From Emcibacter sp. (lineage in GTDB: Bacteria; Pseudomonadota; Alphaproteobacteria; Sphingomonadales; Emcibacteraceae): 64,000 nucleotides of DNA. The notes below the pieces were generated by a model that saw only the letters and a list, made by a program, of their open reading frames with translations, did not search any database and was not told the DNA's origin. The position numbers and the translations under genes were made by a program. This document shows, piece after piece, positions 44,286 to 59,200 of this stretch (position 1 is the first letter of the stretch; every line of letters starts with the position of its first letter). The stretch lies in NCBI GenBank assembly GCA_021774785.1, contig JAJFIQ010000006.1, positions 62,001 to 126,000 of the forward strand. The letters are read 5' to 3'.

Positions 44286-47200
44286 TCAGAAACCATCCGT
44301 ATTCAGAATCGTTGAGGCTGGCTCAAGGGGATCGGATCCAGCATCTACCTCGGCCTTATCACTATCACCGTCACCATCCGTATCCGTGACGAAAGGGTCA
44401 GTTCCGGCCAGTTGCTCATCAAAGTTATTCAGACCATCCCCATCAGGATCACCGTCTGGACCATTTTCCGCCAGTCCCGTACCATCATCGGTTGGGTTAA
44501 GACCACTTAGAACTTCAAATCCATCCCACAGGCTGTCAATATCCGTATCCCGAATATCAGGGTCTACGCGCCCATCCGTTACCTCGACCGTATTGGAAAG
44601 CCCGTCACCGTCCGCATCAAGAGGAAGACGTTTCAGGTATATTCTTGAATTTCCTTCACGTGAATCGGTATAGATTGCAACTTTGGTACCAGCGGCCGCT
44701 CCCGCGCCACCTGTGCCAATATGGGCGGCAGAACGTCTTACACCACCACCATTAATCGCCGTAGGCATATCAGGAATAGAGATAATATCAGAGACTGGCG
44801 CACCCGCACCGGAGAAGGACCGCATTAACAAATCAACACCTGTACTACCGCAACAGGACTGATTGTCATAATAGATCACATGGACGTTGCCATTGCTTTC
44901 CACTCTGGAATATGGATGGTTGCTCTTGACACCGTTACGGGAAGAAACAGCCCTATCAGGTAAGGTGATAGAAATGCTGTCTGTCCCCACATCTGGAACA
45001 AAGCCGATCATAAAGACTTCTTCATTACCATCCGAGCCAAAGCGATTATCCTGATAAGTCACCCGCACCTCACCCTCAGGTGTGATACCTATGCCCGGAT
45101 GACGTTGTCTGCCACCACTATCAAATACAATGACAGGTGTAATGAGGACCGTGCCATCGCCACCATCCAGCATACTGTAGAAAAGCTGATCATCATCACG
45201 GAAAGCCACATGTACATTGCCAGCGGCACCCAGGGCAATTTCCGGCAAACTTTCATCATCAGTATTGGTGCTGAAATTCACAAATGACGTTGAAAAAATA
45301 ATTGTGCCTGCACTATCAACCTTCTGAACTTCAAATCCAACACCTCTGCTGAAAATCAGCGCCGCAACATCTGAACCCGTACTTGCATCACCAACAACTG
45401 CCGGATGATGTACTTCCCGTGTTAATCCCGCTGGACATATGCCATCCACTTCATTTGGACAAATATTCTCTTCTGCGACAATAGTATTACCGGCCGAAAG
45501 GTCAACTGTACCAGCGACAAGATCAGGTGCAAGATAAGCATGATAAATATCACTGCCAAAACTGCCCTGCCATATCACGTGGAAATTGCCGGTACCATCC
45601 ATTGAAATACGGGGCCGTTTGGCATCAAGTCCAGTTTGCAACGTGGTTTCACTAATCAAGGTTGCAAGACCATTGGTCACAGCTTTATAGACGACGCTTT
45701 CTGAACTATTTATCCATACCATATGAATATTTCCTGCATCATCAATGGCAACATCCGGCATGAAGGCCGACGTTTCAGTGGAAGATACCCCGATTGCTAC
45801 AATATCATCCGTCGGATCATTGGGGTCTGTACCATCAACCAGAATTTCTTCTCCATCATTGCGCCCACCACCATCAGAATCCGCAGTCAGTGGATCGGTA
45901 GAGAAGACATCTAGTTCATCACCATCCGACAATCCGTCACGATCCGTATCAGACAGTGTGGGATTAGTGCCATGAGTATTCACCTCATCACCATCGGAAA
46001 GGCCATCACCATCCGTATCACTCACGGTCGGGTCTGTTCCGTTGACATCCTCTTCGGCAGCGGTAAGGCCATCCCCATCGCTGTCAGAGGCTCCATCGGA
46101 AGCATCCAGAGGATTAAGTCCAAAGGCAACCTCAAATCCATCCGTGGCCCCATCATTATCACTGTCAGGGTCAAGAATATTAATGAGGCCATCTGTATCG
46201 GTATCCAGGAATGGGTCCAATTCAGCCCCATCAGCAAGACCGTCACCATCTGTATCACTGTCAAGTGGATCACTACCAGCTGTAATTTCTACACTATCAG
46301 AATGACCATCTCCGTCAGTATCGGCAAGGGTAGGGTCTGTTCCAGCCGCTTGTTCCTCAAGATTGGTTAATCCATCGCCATCACCATCTTCTGCATCATC
46401 ATTGGTGCCGTCACCGTCGCTATCCTGCTCCAGAGGGTTCAAACCAGCATCTACTTCAAATCCATCCAACAGACCGTCACCATCCGTATCCGGCGTAGTA
46501 TGAATAGTACCAAGAGCAAATTCTTCAGCATTGGACAGGCCATCCTGATCAAAATCCGGATTAAGTGCCCGCATCACGACCTCAAGCCTATTAGTGGGGG
46601 TCCGCCTTGTATAGGTTACATATACAGTTGGCAAATCTACCGTCAGATAAGTTCTACTCATGGCTCTGAAGCCTCTGATATCTGCTTTCTGGTCAAGTGT
46701 AACTAATCTTTCGGCATCTATAATCGCACCCGCCTGATCCACCAGATTATGCATAACGCCACTATTGCCACTGTTTAATCTTCCCGGAATATAAATACTG
46801 TGAATATTACCATCTTCATCCACAACACCAACCGGGTGACGTGATCTAATGCCGTCTTCAGGAGATATCTGGAAAGCACCAGTAACGATGACCGAGGCAT
46901 CGGCAACCACACCATTCTGAGCATCCAGTGTTGGATCAATGATCAGAGCGCCGGTTTCTGTTGTGAAGAAGTCAGCCGTGAAACCATTTCTTTCACTGTA
47001 AACAATCACAACCTTACCCTCTGGTGTCACACTGATTTCGGGCCATTTGGAATGCTGACTATTACTTGGCGTAACCTGCGTAGGGGCAATAAGGATATCA
47101 CCGAAAATTCCATCTAGCATACTATAGTGAACCTCAGAGGCAAAAGATGATGTTGCCCTGCTGAAGGCAATATGAGCATTGTCATCTTCATCAACTGCGA

Positions 47201-50200
47201 TTGTTGGCCAGCCCCCTCTTATAGATGAACTATTACCACTGCCCACATCCACCGTTTTTGGTGCGACTACCGCAATACCAAGGGCGTCAAGTTGAGCATA
47301 TTTAATGGGTGTACTGGTACTTCTGCTGCCTTCGCGCCAGACAATATGAACATATCCTCGGCTATCGACCACAAGACGGGGGTGAGACGCGCGTATTTCG
47401 TCAATTGGAGAAATAATTTTCGTAGCCACAACCCGGAGCAATTCAAGATTACCCGCACTACCATCCCTGAGTACATCAGTATCATATGGGTCAATCTGGG
47501 TATATGATACATCATTATTCCGACGATACCAAACCACATGCACCTTATCATCTGGCCCCACTGCTATGGCAGGCTGACGCAACAGGAAGCTACCGTCCGT
47601 GGTCAGCACCGTATCATTAATCAACGTCGTACCATCGGGGCTGAGCATGGTGTACATGATATTGTTGCCACTGTTATTGAGCCATACTATATGAATATTA
47701 CCCTGACTGTCGACAGCAGGCATTACCTGATCCGTATTTACATTCGGATTGTTGACAAAATGGTATATTTTAAAGTCATCCAGGGCAAACAATGGGTCAG
47801 TGCCATCAGCGTTTACTTCACCACCATCCGACCGGCCACCATTATCGGTATCGGCATCAAGGGGGTCGGTACCATGGGTGTTAATTTCATCACCATCGCC
47901 AAGACCATCGTTATCAGTGTCAAACACGGTTGGGCTGGTAAAGTGTATATTCACTTCATCACCATCATTTAAACCATCCGCATCAGTATCAGCAACCGTT
48001 GGCGATGTTCCCAGGTTAAATTCTTCCAGATTAGTCAATCCATCCGTATCTAAATCAACAGAAGCATCATTTACCAACGGATCAAGGTTATTATTAATCT
48101 CATAGAGATCCGGCAAACCATCACCGTCCGTATCGTTACTGTTTGGGTTAGTACCATGGGTATTAACCTCATCACCATCACTCAGGCCATCATTGTCACT
48201 ATCCGTATCGAACGGATCAGTGCCATTGGTAATTTCATCACCATCGTTCAGGCCATCGTCATCCGTATCGGGATCACGAATATCCGTTCCCAGTGCGATT
48301 TCTTCACTATTGGTGAGGCCATCACTATCAGCATCCGCCGCCGCATCATCGGGGTCGGTCGGATTAAGTCCCAAGTTCAATTCTATATCATCGTTTATAC
48401 CGTCACCATCCGTATCCTGATTCAACGGATTTGTCACAACAGCAGCACCTCGTCTCATAACAACAGCCCTGCTTGACCCATCTTGTACAGACGACTGCCA
48501 GACACCAACCATCGAACCATCACTTAGAACCGCCACACCCGGTTCAGCTTGGTTCTGATCCGTCGTAAGGTTGATTAATCTTTCAGAAAAATGTGGAACT
48601 CCTCTTGGGCTAAAGTTCCGGAAGACAACCCCTTCACCAGACCCATCCTGTTGCAATGATTCCCAGACAACGGTAAAACCACCATCTTTCCCTCCGGTAA
48701 TAAAGACATCATCCTGTTGATCAAAAGTAGTTTGATTAAGTTGTATTTCGTCAGTCACAGCCACGCCATCCTGATTAAATACCCGGGCATACATTCCGTC
48801 TGTACTACCGTCCTGACGATCAGAAGTCCAGGCAACCACAAATCCACCCTCAACCTCAGTCGAGTATGGATCAAACTGGTCATCAAATGTTGTTTTATTG
48901 AGAATAAACTCACCACCAACCTTGACACCACTTGCATCAAACATCTGAGCAAAAACGGCCCAACCACTGCCGTCCTGACCAAACGTTGCCCAGCTGATGA
49001 CAAAACCATCACCCACAGAGGTAACTGTTGGATCGGATTGACTGCTATTGGTGGTCGTATTTACTGGAATTTCACCACCAACAGACAACCCGTCACTGCC
49101 ATAGCGTTGAGCAAATACGCCAGAGCCATTGGCATCAACCCCAGCCCAGGTAATGACAAACCCACCATCGGCTAATGCTGATATTTCTGCATCATTTTGA
49201 TTCCCACTTGTAGAAGTATTAACACTGATTTCACCACCAATCTTAATACCCGTATCACTGAATATCTGCGCGACTACGCTATCACCATTTCCATCCTGCA
49301 GACTTGAACTCCAGACCACAACAAAGCGACCATCCAACAAGGTTTTCACCGCCGGATCGAACTGATTGGATGCCAAGGTACTGTTAACAGGGAATTCGTC
49401 CGTAACAGGAGCCATATTCGCATCAAACAGGCGCCCGACAATTTCGTCAGTTGAATTTGCCGCCTGATTAAAACTTTCCCACACAGTAATAAAATTGCCA
49501 TTATCCAAAGCAGCAATCACTGGACTATCCTGATTATTCAATGTAGTAGAGTTCGCGATTATCTCATCAAAAGGTAATGGTGCAATATTTAGCCCTAGGA
49601 TTTCAGACCCGTCGTTTAGACCATCACCGTCTGAATCTACATTCAATGGGTTTGTTCCGGCATCCACCTCGGCACCGTCATCAAGGCTATCACCATCAGA
49701 ATCCGGATCATTGGCCTTGGTACCTAGGGCGAATTCTGCGCCATTAGTCAGACCATCGCCATCAACATCACCATCCGTATCATCAGCAAGCGGGTCAAGA
49801 CCATTGCGGACTTCATAACCGTCCGGCATACCATCACCATCAGTATCCGGATTAAACGGATCTGTACCGAAAGTTAGCTCATCATCATTACTGAGACCAT
49901 CTTCATCTTCATCCCCGACCACAAAAGCAAGACCAGACATGCGACGGTTACCCATACTGCCAAGGTCAGTAATCGCGCCCGTTGCACGATCCACCCGTGC
50001 CAGACGGGCATCATTTGCGGCACTAACTATGATACTGACAAATATATTGCCTTCATCATCAATGGCGAGACCAGGAATTGCGCGCCTAGACGGGCCACCG
50101 GTTAAGGTTAAAGTGCTGTTAGTTGCTAAAGTGACAGGATCAATGAAGAACAGTATGCCAGTTCTGCTAACAGCGACAACTTGATTTGTTGTTTTATCAA

Positions 50201-53200
50201 ACGCCAGATCACCAACAACACCCGAAACAGAAATGGCTTGATCTTTTGAGGCTACTCCGGTTGCCGGATCAACAATTAATATGCGTGCACTGGACCAGAT
50301 GGACAAATACATTGTACCGTCAATGCCGTGCGCCATACCTTCAACGCCGTTCACCGATCTGCCAGGACTTGTCACATTAATTGGTACAGCAAGAGGCAGT
50401 CCGGTATTTATATCAAGCTCAACAATCTGACGGTTTCTTACGGCACCGCCGTGGGTTGCCCACAATCTGTTTGTTGTTCTATCAAAGCTGAGATCACTAA
50501 ATCCAAAAGCAACTGTGCTTGATGGTGCCGCTCCAATGAGTGTCGTTTGCACGACACCACTGACGATAATATCGGGGTCAATTTCAAACAAACTGCGTGG
50601 GTCTAGCACCGCTCTATGTGTTGTTGTACCCAACAGACGTGTACCAACCGGAATATCATCCGTTGGATCAAGCGGATCGAAACCAAAGGCAACCTCATCA
50701 CCATCATTACGGCCACCGCCGTCCGTATCCGGCTCAAGCGGATTGGTCCCATGTGTGTTAACCTCATCACCGTCCGACAGATCATCATTGTCAGTATCAG
50801 CATCGGTTGGGTCCGTAAGATGTGTATTGACCTCTGCCCCGTCTTGCAGGCCATCACCGTCACTATCCACATTATTAATATCGGTACCTTGGGCGAATTC
50901 TTCCGCATTGGTCAGACCGTCGCCATCGCTATCACCCGCACCATCAGCCGGGTCAAGCGGGTTAAGACCACTGGATACCTCAAGACCATCTGGAATTGTA
51001 TCACCGTCACTATCCGCATTTGTTGGATCGGTGCCGTGGGTATCAACCTCAGCGCCATCTAGCAGCCCATCATCATCGCTGTCACTATCAAGGAAGTCCG
51101 TGCCATTCTCAAACTCGCGGGTATTGCTGAGGCCATCACCATCGGTATCCGTGCTTCCGTCTGTAGCATCAAGTGGATTAAGGCCATTATTCACCTCAGC
51201 CCCATCGGGAACAAGATCACCGTCAGTATCGGTCAAGGTTGGGTTTGTACCATGTGTATTAACTTCTGCACCGTCACCAAGACCATCGCCATCACTATCG
51301 GCATTGGCCGGATCGGTACCCAGAGCGGCTTCTTCAACATCCGTCAAGCCATCAACGTCACCATCATAAGTATAGGCAATAGCATTGGATGTGGCATTGG
51401 TCGTCAAGACTTCAACTGTAATATCACCACTTGTAGCATTGAAAGGTACTAGTACCCTGACCTGCGTTTTGGTTGTGGAGAAAGGCACGACACTGATATC
51501 ATTAAACAATACCCTGTTATTAAACCTGTTCGTAGCATCAAAGAACCGACCCGTGATGGTGAGCTGTTGGTTGGGCACCAGCACAGTTGTGTCATTGATT
51601 GATAATATTTCAGGCGCATTTACTGCCGGTAGCAACGTGACATTCACGGGATCAGATGTGGTTTCATTGTTGCCAAAATCACGTGCCGTGGCCGTAATCG
51701 TTACCGGTTTGCTCTGGATAAGATTCACCAGATTAAAGAGTGCACTGAACGGGTCCGTTGTATCGGTGACGGTTTCATCAATGAGACCATCATCAGACAA
51801 TATTCTGAAATCAACTTCCTTGACCCCCTGATTATCCGTCACATCAGCCGTAACAATAAGCGCATCAGCACCAAACTGTATAACAGAAGGCAGAATTTCA
51901 ACCAGTTGGGCCACATCATCCACATCGGTAAAGACACCCCCTGTGGCATCTGACAGCGCCTGCAGGGCCGCATTTTCTGCATCAACACCAACAGCAAAAC
52001 TGTTAATAATAACACCACTTTCCACCGCACGGTCCGTTTCAAACGTCGGCGTCGCATCCGGCGTGCCGTCAGACATAAAGATCATCACCGGCGTTGCCCC
52101 AGCCCGTGAGCGGGAACTGATCAATTCATCTGTCGCCCGGTCCATGGCATCATCAAAGTTTGTGGTGCCTGATGGACCAGTGTTCAGAATATCCACAAGG
52201 CCGGTTTCAATGCTGGCAAAGTTAGTGGTCAGTCCCCGACGCAAGCTTCCAAAGTTAGAGAAACTAACCAGTCCAACCTTGGTATCGTCGGAATTCAGCA
52301 GAGCCATAAGGGCACGGGCGGCGGCCACCTCGGCCTCAAGAATAGTGTCCTGTTGTCCATCAGCATTACCATCACCGTCAACATCAACACCCTCACCCAG
52401 CAATGCCGCGGTACTTCCGGATGTATCAATGACAATCATCACATCGCTGATACCCACTGAAATAGCCGTATTATTCTCCGGTGTAGTCAAGGCCACAGTC
52501 GGTGGTATATCATCATTTCGACGAATAATGGAACGCGTATCCAATGCCCCGGCCTGTCCCAGTGAATCAATTGCACGGGCACCAAGAATAATCGTGCTGC
52601 CATCATCACCATTTTCAATAGTAATTCCAAAACTATAGGGGGCCGTATCGTCGCTTCCCACAACGGCACCATCGACGAGGAATTCCACTGAAGCCACACC
52701 AATATCGTCGACGGCGGTTGCCTCAATCGTTACAGCTGTACCTTCCTGAATTTCAACACCCGTGGCAGGTGCCGTCAGTGTAGCCGTAGGGGGCAGATCA
52801 TCAATAACATCAATAATAACGGGGATTGATTCCGTACGTTGACCCTGATTATCAATGGCCACCAGTTTATAGTCAACCGTTGGGCCTGGTAGTGAGTCAA
52901 GCAATGGAATATCTGTATTAAAGCTAAAGGGTGCCCCAAAATCCGTCGCGAGAACGCTATTGCCACGCACCAGTTGTACCCGTACCCCAGATTTGTCATC
53001 GGTGGCGGTTGCGGCAAAGCTTACACTGGTTCCCTCAAACACACTGGCACTGGGTTGTGTCGTAATGACAAGCACCGGTGGCAAATCGGGATTAACCGTG
53101 ATGGTCATGGTTGCCGTCGTGCGGTTACCCGCCGGATCAAAGGCCGTGGCGATCAGCTCAAGCGGTGTCGGCGCATTTGTCGCATCGGTATAATCCAATG

Positions 53201-56200
53201 GAATGAAGAAGTTGCCGTTATACGACGCAACAGTATCAGACCTAAAGACCGTTCCATTGGCAGCAAAGTCAACTCTGGTCACTTTAAGGTCATCGCTTGC
53301 GGTGGCCGCAATAAAGATATTGCTACCTTCAAAAACCTCAGTTCCGGCTGTTGGCTGTATAATATTAACTACGGGTGGTGCGCTATCATTCTTTACGGTC
53401 AGTAATATGGGATCTGTTGACGTTGTTTGACCGATACCGTCCTTGGCCACAAGACGCACCTCGACCACTGTATCCGTATCAACCAATGGCATTGTAACAA
53501 AGAAGCTTGAGACACCAGAACCACCACGGGTTTGAATAAGTTCTCCATTCAACAAGACATCTGTCTGAACAGAAACATCATCCGCTACAGAAGTAACAAA
53601 TGTTTGAACCGATCCCTCTATAACGTCCGTGCCAGTTGGTGGTGAAGATAACAGACTTATCGTTGGTGGCAGATCAGGAATAACATTAAGTATCTTCTCA
53701 TCTTCTGTCGTATTACCCTTGGCATCAAAAGCCCGTGCTGTAATTGTCAGTGGTGAAGGTCCGGCGTCTGCAAAATTAACCGGTATGGTAAATGTGGCAT
53801 TAAATGGTGCTGTGCTGTCTTCTGAGACAGCTTGTCCACCCACAAGAAATTCTACTCTGCTAAGAAGCAGGTCATCAGCTGCCGTTGCCGTAATAAGAAC
53901 CGGGCGACCTTCTATGAAAGTCTGTCCATTTACCGGTGAAATAATATTAACGGTAGGTGGCACATTATCCACGCCTACATTCAGTACAATGGGGGCTGAT
54001 AAGGTCGTATTTCCGGCAATATCAAAGGCCCGGGCCGTGACCGTGAAAGTAGGAGAAACGATAGCATCATTCGGTGCCGTCACATTCCTGCTAAAGGGTA
54101 ATGAGGTATCTGTTGCAACAACAATACCATCACGCAGGAATTCAACCTTTGTCACGCCAAAGTCATCGGTAACTGCTGTTGTAACATTTACGCTATGGCC
54201 TTCGAACACGCTGCTTCCCGATGATGGCGAAGTTATGCTTACCGTTGGTGGAATATCAATCGGTACACTAACAGGTATGACAAGTGTCTGGAATTCCGTA
54301 TCTATACTGCCTGTAACCTGACCAAAAACACCACTATTCAAGGGATTACGTACAATGACTGTGAAAGTTCCGCCAGGCACCGCATTAACGGTGAACCGCC
54401 CGAGACTATCAGTGAGACCTAAATTAACAAAATTTGAATTTAGCAGAGGCCGAAGCATTTGAACCCGCGCTCCAGCAACAGGCGTACCTGTCCCATCAAC
54501 CATTGCTTCAACCATCACAGTGCCCACAATAGTCAGGTTAACATCCTGCGCCGTAATGATGTCCGGATTCACGATGACCTCTGATATTGTCGGGATACCT
54601 GTACGGGGTTCTGGAACCCGAATGGAATGCGTTCCGGCAGGGACATCTAGGAAACTATATTGTCCCCCAGTATCCGTTCTTGTATTACGATTAAATCCGT
54701 CACCGTCAAGGAAGACACGCGTATTGACCACCGGACCACCTAGTCCGTTGCGAACTGTACCTTGGATACCCCCCGTAGAAACTATTATAATATCAATATT
54801 TACCGCATTGGAATCCGGGTCGCTTTCATCAATGACAAGATTGACGGTAGCATCACCGCTTAATCCTGAAATGCCGCCTGGTACAGCATGTAAGCTATAG
54901 GTAGCAGGCCTGAGCCCTTGAAATAGGAATCTGCCATCAGATTCAATATTTTCCCTCAAGGTTGCGCCCAAACTGCCCCCAGACAGGCTAACCGTGCCGG
55001 AACTGACCACCGAAGCATCATGACGGCGTACGAAACCTGTAATCACACCGAGTTGGTTGAAATTAATATCACCAATAGCTACCAATGGGTCATCATCCCG
55101 ATTGTCATCGGGTACATCGACATCAAAACTACCCGGAAGCGGACCTGAACTAATACCCGTTACAGGATGATTTGCTGCCGCTGTGAAATCTTCCAAGGGA
55201 ATAGCGATGCTAGAGGCATTATTCCTCAAAGAAGTAGAAATTGTGTAACTATTATCACTGATTTGTCCACGAGAGAAAGCAGAATAGACACGATTATGGA
55301 AAAGGCTATTGCTTTGAAGCCGCACCGCTGCACCATCAATAGAATCCACTTCGCCTGTTATTGTACCTGCAATAACAGGAAGTGGTGCCAATGAACTAGC
55401 CGCCGGAACATCAAAATTAATGATCTGAGCCTTTTCGTCATCACTCAAGCCTTCCAACGCTTCAGGGGGCAATTGCACCAACCGGGTTGCGGTAGCCTGT
55501 GCAGAATCCCTTGACGTTTGCTGGCTGACAAAATGCATCACAATTACCGTCTCACCGGGCTTAATTTCGACCACCTGCCAGAGTTGTGTTAAATTGCCGA
55601 TATTATCAAAGAAAAATTCAGCATCCTCTGGCATATCCAAGCCACCGGTGCCGTTAAATATATGCGCCACTGCGGGTAAATTATTATCAAGGAAAGGGTC
55701 AATATCTGTTGTGTCATCCAATATAACCCAATTATCTGATTCCGTGAGAAGAGCATCCCCACTTGATGTGGAAACCACACTGGGTATTTCCGTAACAGTA
55801 AATCCATTACGTGTCAGATTTAGCGTACGGACGAATGTATTCAATCGCAGATCCACCGCGATGAGATCCGGTCCGTTATTTGTCAATACTTCCAGATAAC
55901 GGGTAAAATAACCATCCTGAGGTACAAAAACTTTTCTGGTCGTTGTCAGGTTTCCGCTTTCATTCTGAACCAAATTGATTTCGCGGCCTGCCTGTTCACT
56001 GAAGAAGCTTTCTCCCTCAAAGGCAATTTCTCCGGCCCCTTCATCTATCAGCAGGTTAGCCGCACCTACACGTCCGCCACCATCACCGGAAAACACTGAC
56101 CGCTGGCCTTGTATTTGTGTACCGTTAGCATATACAGAACTATTGAAACCATTCGCATCATATAACCCAGCAATACGCGATAATCCCGAGCCGGCAGAAG

Positions 56201-59200
56201 AGGAAGAAGATGCTGGCGGCGCAATGAAGTTATTTTTCAAAACCAGATCACCGACATCTTTTACAACATCATTTCCACTAAATGCATCATCCTTTGAAAG
56301 GGCTGAATTTCCCTTGACAGCAATTAACCTGAAATTACCCTCAATCACGTTTCTTACAAGAAAAGTACCATCAGCCCCTGTCTTGGCAAAAAGATTTGGA
56401 AATCCTGATCTTGAGGGATTAAGGGTGATGGTTACACCTGTGTCAACCGGGGTAACACCATCCACATCCAGAATTCGCCCAATAATATCGCCACGGCCCT
56501 TCAGTGTAATATTCCGCACGACTTCTTCATCATGACTTGAGATCATAATACCACCAATCGAACCATGTACGCCACCAGTCGATTCTTTTGCGGTTAGCGT
56601 ATATGGGCTGCGACCAACGGGCAGCATATCAAATCGGAAACGCCCATCTGCCGATGTCGTCATTGTCAGGTTAAAGGGGGCAAGGGATACTTTGATATTT
56701 GCCGCCGGTGTTATACCATCAAACAGGAATACAGTACCGGTAATATCACCCGCTGGCTCCAGCGCAACGGTCACATCAACAGTCTCATCAACAGCTACAT
56801 TCGATCCTATTTGTCCCCCAAGCCGATCTATAGGGTCCATAGCCGTAACACTAAATGAACCGGCAAGAATATTTACGAATGTGGCTATTCCGTCATCACC
56901 CGTCACACCTGCTTTTACGCTATTAAATCCGGATAAACTGGTCACATTGACCTGTGCATTTGGAACAATGGCACTATTAGCATCTACAACCGTAACATTA
57001 ACTGTTCCAAGGCCATTAAGGACAACATCCTGAGTGACGACAGAATCTGCAACGTCAATTACAAAACTTTCAAGTCCCCGGTCACCATTGGAGGGTCTCG
57101 TAACATTTGCCTGATAATTACCAAGGGGAAGATTTTCCGCATTAAAATTACCCAGAGAATCCGTCGTTATATTGGCCAGAAGACTTCCGCCTCTAAATAC
57201 CCTGACTTCTGCACCCTCAACTGTCGTCGAACCATCATTTTCAAAGACTGTACCCACAATATCCCCGGCCGGATTTAGGATCAGATTGCTGGTCTTAACA
57301 TCACCGTCAAAATTAATATTCCCAATATTGGTAGCAGCAAGGCCACTGCCGGGAACTGTGGCCCGTAAACTGTAAGGACCTATAAAGACCCCTTCAAAAC
57401 GGTAAAATCCGTTGGCCCCACTCACTGTTGTTTGGCTTCCCCCAAATATACTCTGTCCAAATAATTTTATTTCTGCCCCTTCTTTTTCTGCTCCTGCTGA
57501 TGTTAATACCTGACCTTCCACTACCCCGCGTCCAAGAAAGATAATGTTAGCCGTAACGACCCGTCCCGTGGCAGTGATAGTTTCCATGTTCCGGCCGCGA
57601 TTTCCATCACTATCACTGGCATCGACAGTATGTTTTCCTAGCCGTCTGAAATTAAAGCTGTATTTCCCCCGCACATCCGTTAGTACAGACTTGGGCCCTC
57701 CCGGACCATTAACGGTAACATTTACGCCGGATCCGACCGGGGTAACGCCGTCCTGGTCAATTACCGTACCAATAATTTTGCCTAACGGTTCAAGCGTTAC
57801 ATTTAGAAGAAGGGAGCCATCAACAGGCATCGTCCCCCGTGATACACCCCTAAGGTTTGTATCCGGGTCACGAACCTGTACTTCAACAATACCTGCCTGA
57901 AGCTGGTTAGCTGAATATTGGCCTAGGCCATCTGTAACCACCATTCTTTCTTCACCGGGAGATATTATCGTCACTTGTACATTTTGTTTCGTCATGCCAT
58001 CCTGAAGTTTCACAATACCTGTGATGACACCTGTAACCTTTTTCACATTGATTACGCCCACATCAGTAATACCCAATGTTTCTTCCGTGGAAGATACCGG
58101 AGGAAATATTCCCGAGCGACCATCAAAAACCACATCCTCAACGATAACCCTAACATCAACAGCAATATCACCCCTATCCACCGGTACATTCCGGATGATA
58201 AAGTCACCATTGATATCAGTGGTACCCGTGAAACGCTTCAATACGGTTGCCGCAGCGCCCTCAACGACCGTATTTGTGCTGTCTAATACTTTACCAACGA
58301 CTACTGTTGTTACATCAAAAGTCAGGGGATCCAATCCCAAATCAAGTTCCGTCTGATCTGGAATACCATCCCCATCACTGTCTTCCAGAAGCGGGTTGGT
58401 CCCTAAAAGCAATTCGTCACCATCTGTAAGACGGTCACCGTCCGTATCAGGGTCAAGGAAATCTGTACCCCCATTAAGTTCATCAAGGTCATTTATGCCA
58501 TCACCGTCTGTATCAGCATCCTGCACATTGGAACCAAGGTTGAATTCCTCTATATTAGTCAGGCCATCGCCATCGGCATCTTCGTCTGCATCTGACGGAT
58601 CGTTGAGGTTAAGCCCATTGGCCAGCTCAAATTCATCGGTCATACCATCCCCATCTGTATCGTTAGGGATCAAAACCTCTATCATAATAGTGGAAACAAT
58701 AGCATTATTCACGGCTGAGATAATAACCATACCGCTATCGATAGCCGTAACGAGTCCATCCGGACTAACAGTCGCTATATTTCTATTACTGGTCACATAT
58801 ACAGTGTCCGTACTCGCATTCGTTAGATCAAGCAAAGAGCCGTTAGGGGCAATACCCCGTACCGAAAGCTGTGTCGTTTCACCTGATGTCGTCATCAAGA
58901 TCGTATCGGACAATATTTCAAGCGAAAGGGGAAGAGGTATAAGATTATCAAAATTAATTTTGACAATGGCACTGCCACCATCAACAGACATTGAAACGGC
59001 GTCGGAATAAAATACCTGCGGATCACCACTGGGAACTTTACAAATGATACGAACCCGTTGAAACCCTGTTGAAGAAGGAACATTTGACAAAGCAAACGTT
59101 CCGTCAGGATTAATTTGGACAGTCTGATTGCCTAAAGATGCCGTGCAATTTTCATTAAGTTGCTGAGCTTGGGAAGTCATAGCAAAAGAAGCCCAGATAA

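Noticed and set aside
45790-46560. Regularly spaced short repeats that at first look CRISPR-like
   Set aside because: The spacing follows codon-level Asp-Gly-Asp-Gly repeats of type-3 domains, the copies are degenerate and in frame, and there are no unique spacers or cas genes.
50515-51369. Plus-strand frame of 284 codons rich in Ser, Pro and Val
   Set aside because: It is the antisense of the Asp-rich type-3 repeat block of the giant gene. The GAT/GAC-GGT periodicity keeps the opposite frame open and yields a low-complexity Ser/Pro product with no domain or ribosome site.
53629-54321. Plus-strand frame of 230 codons opposite the Ig-like array
   Set aside because: It has the same cause: repeat-driven openness on the antisense strand. 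The minus-strand frame shows clear Ig-like domains.
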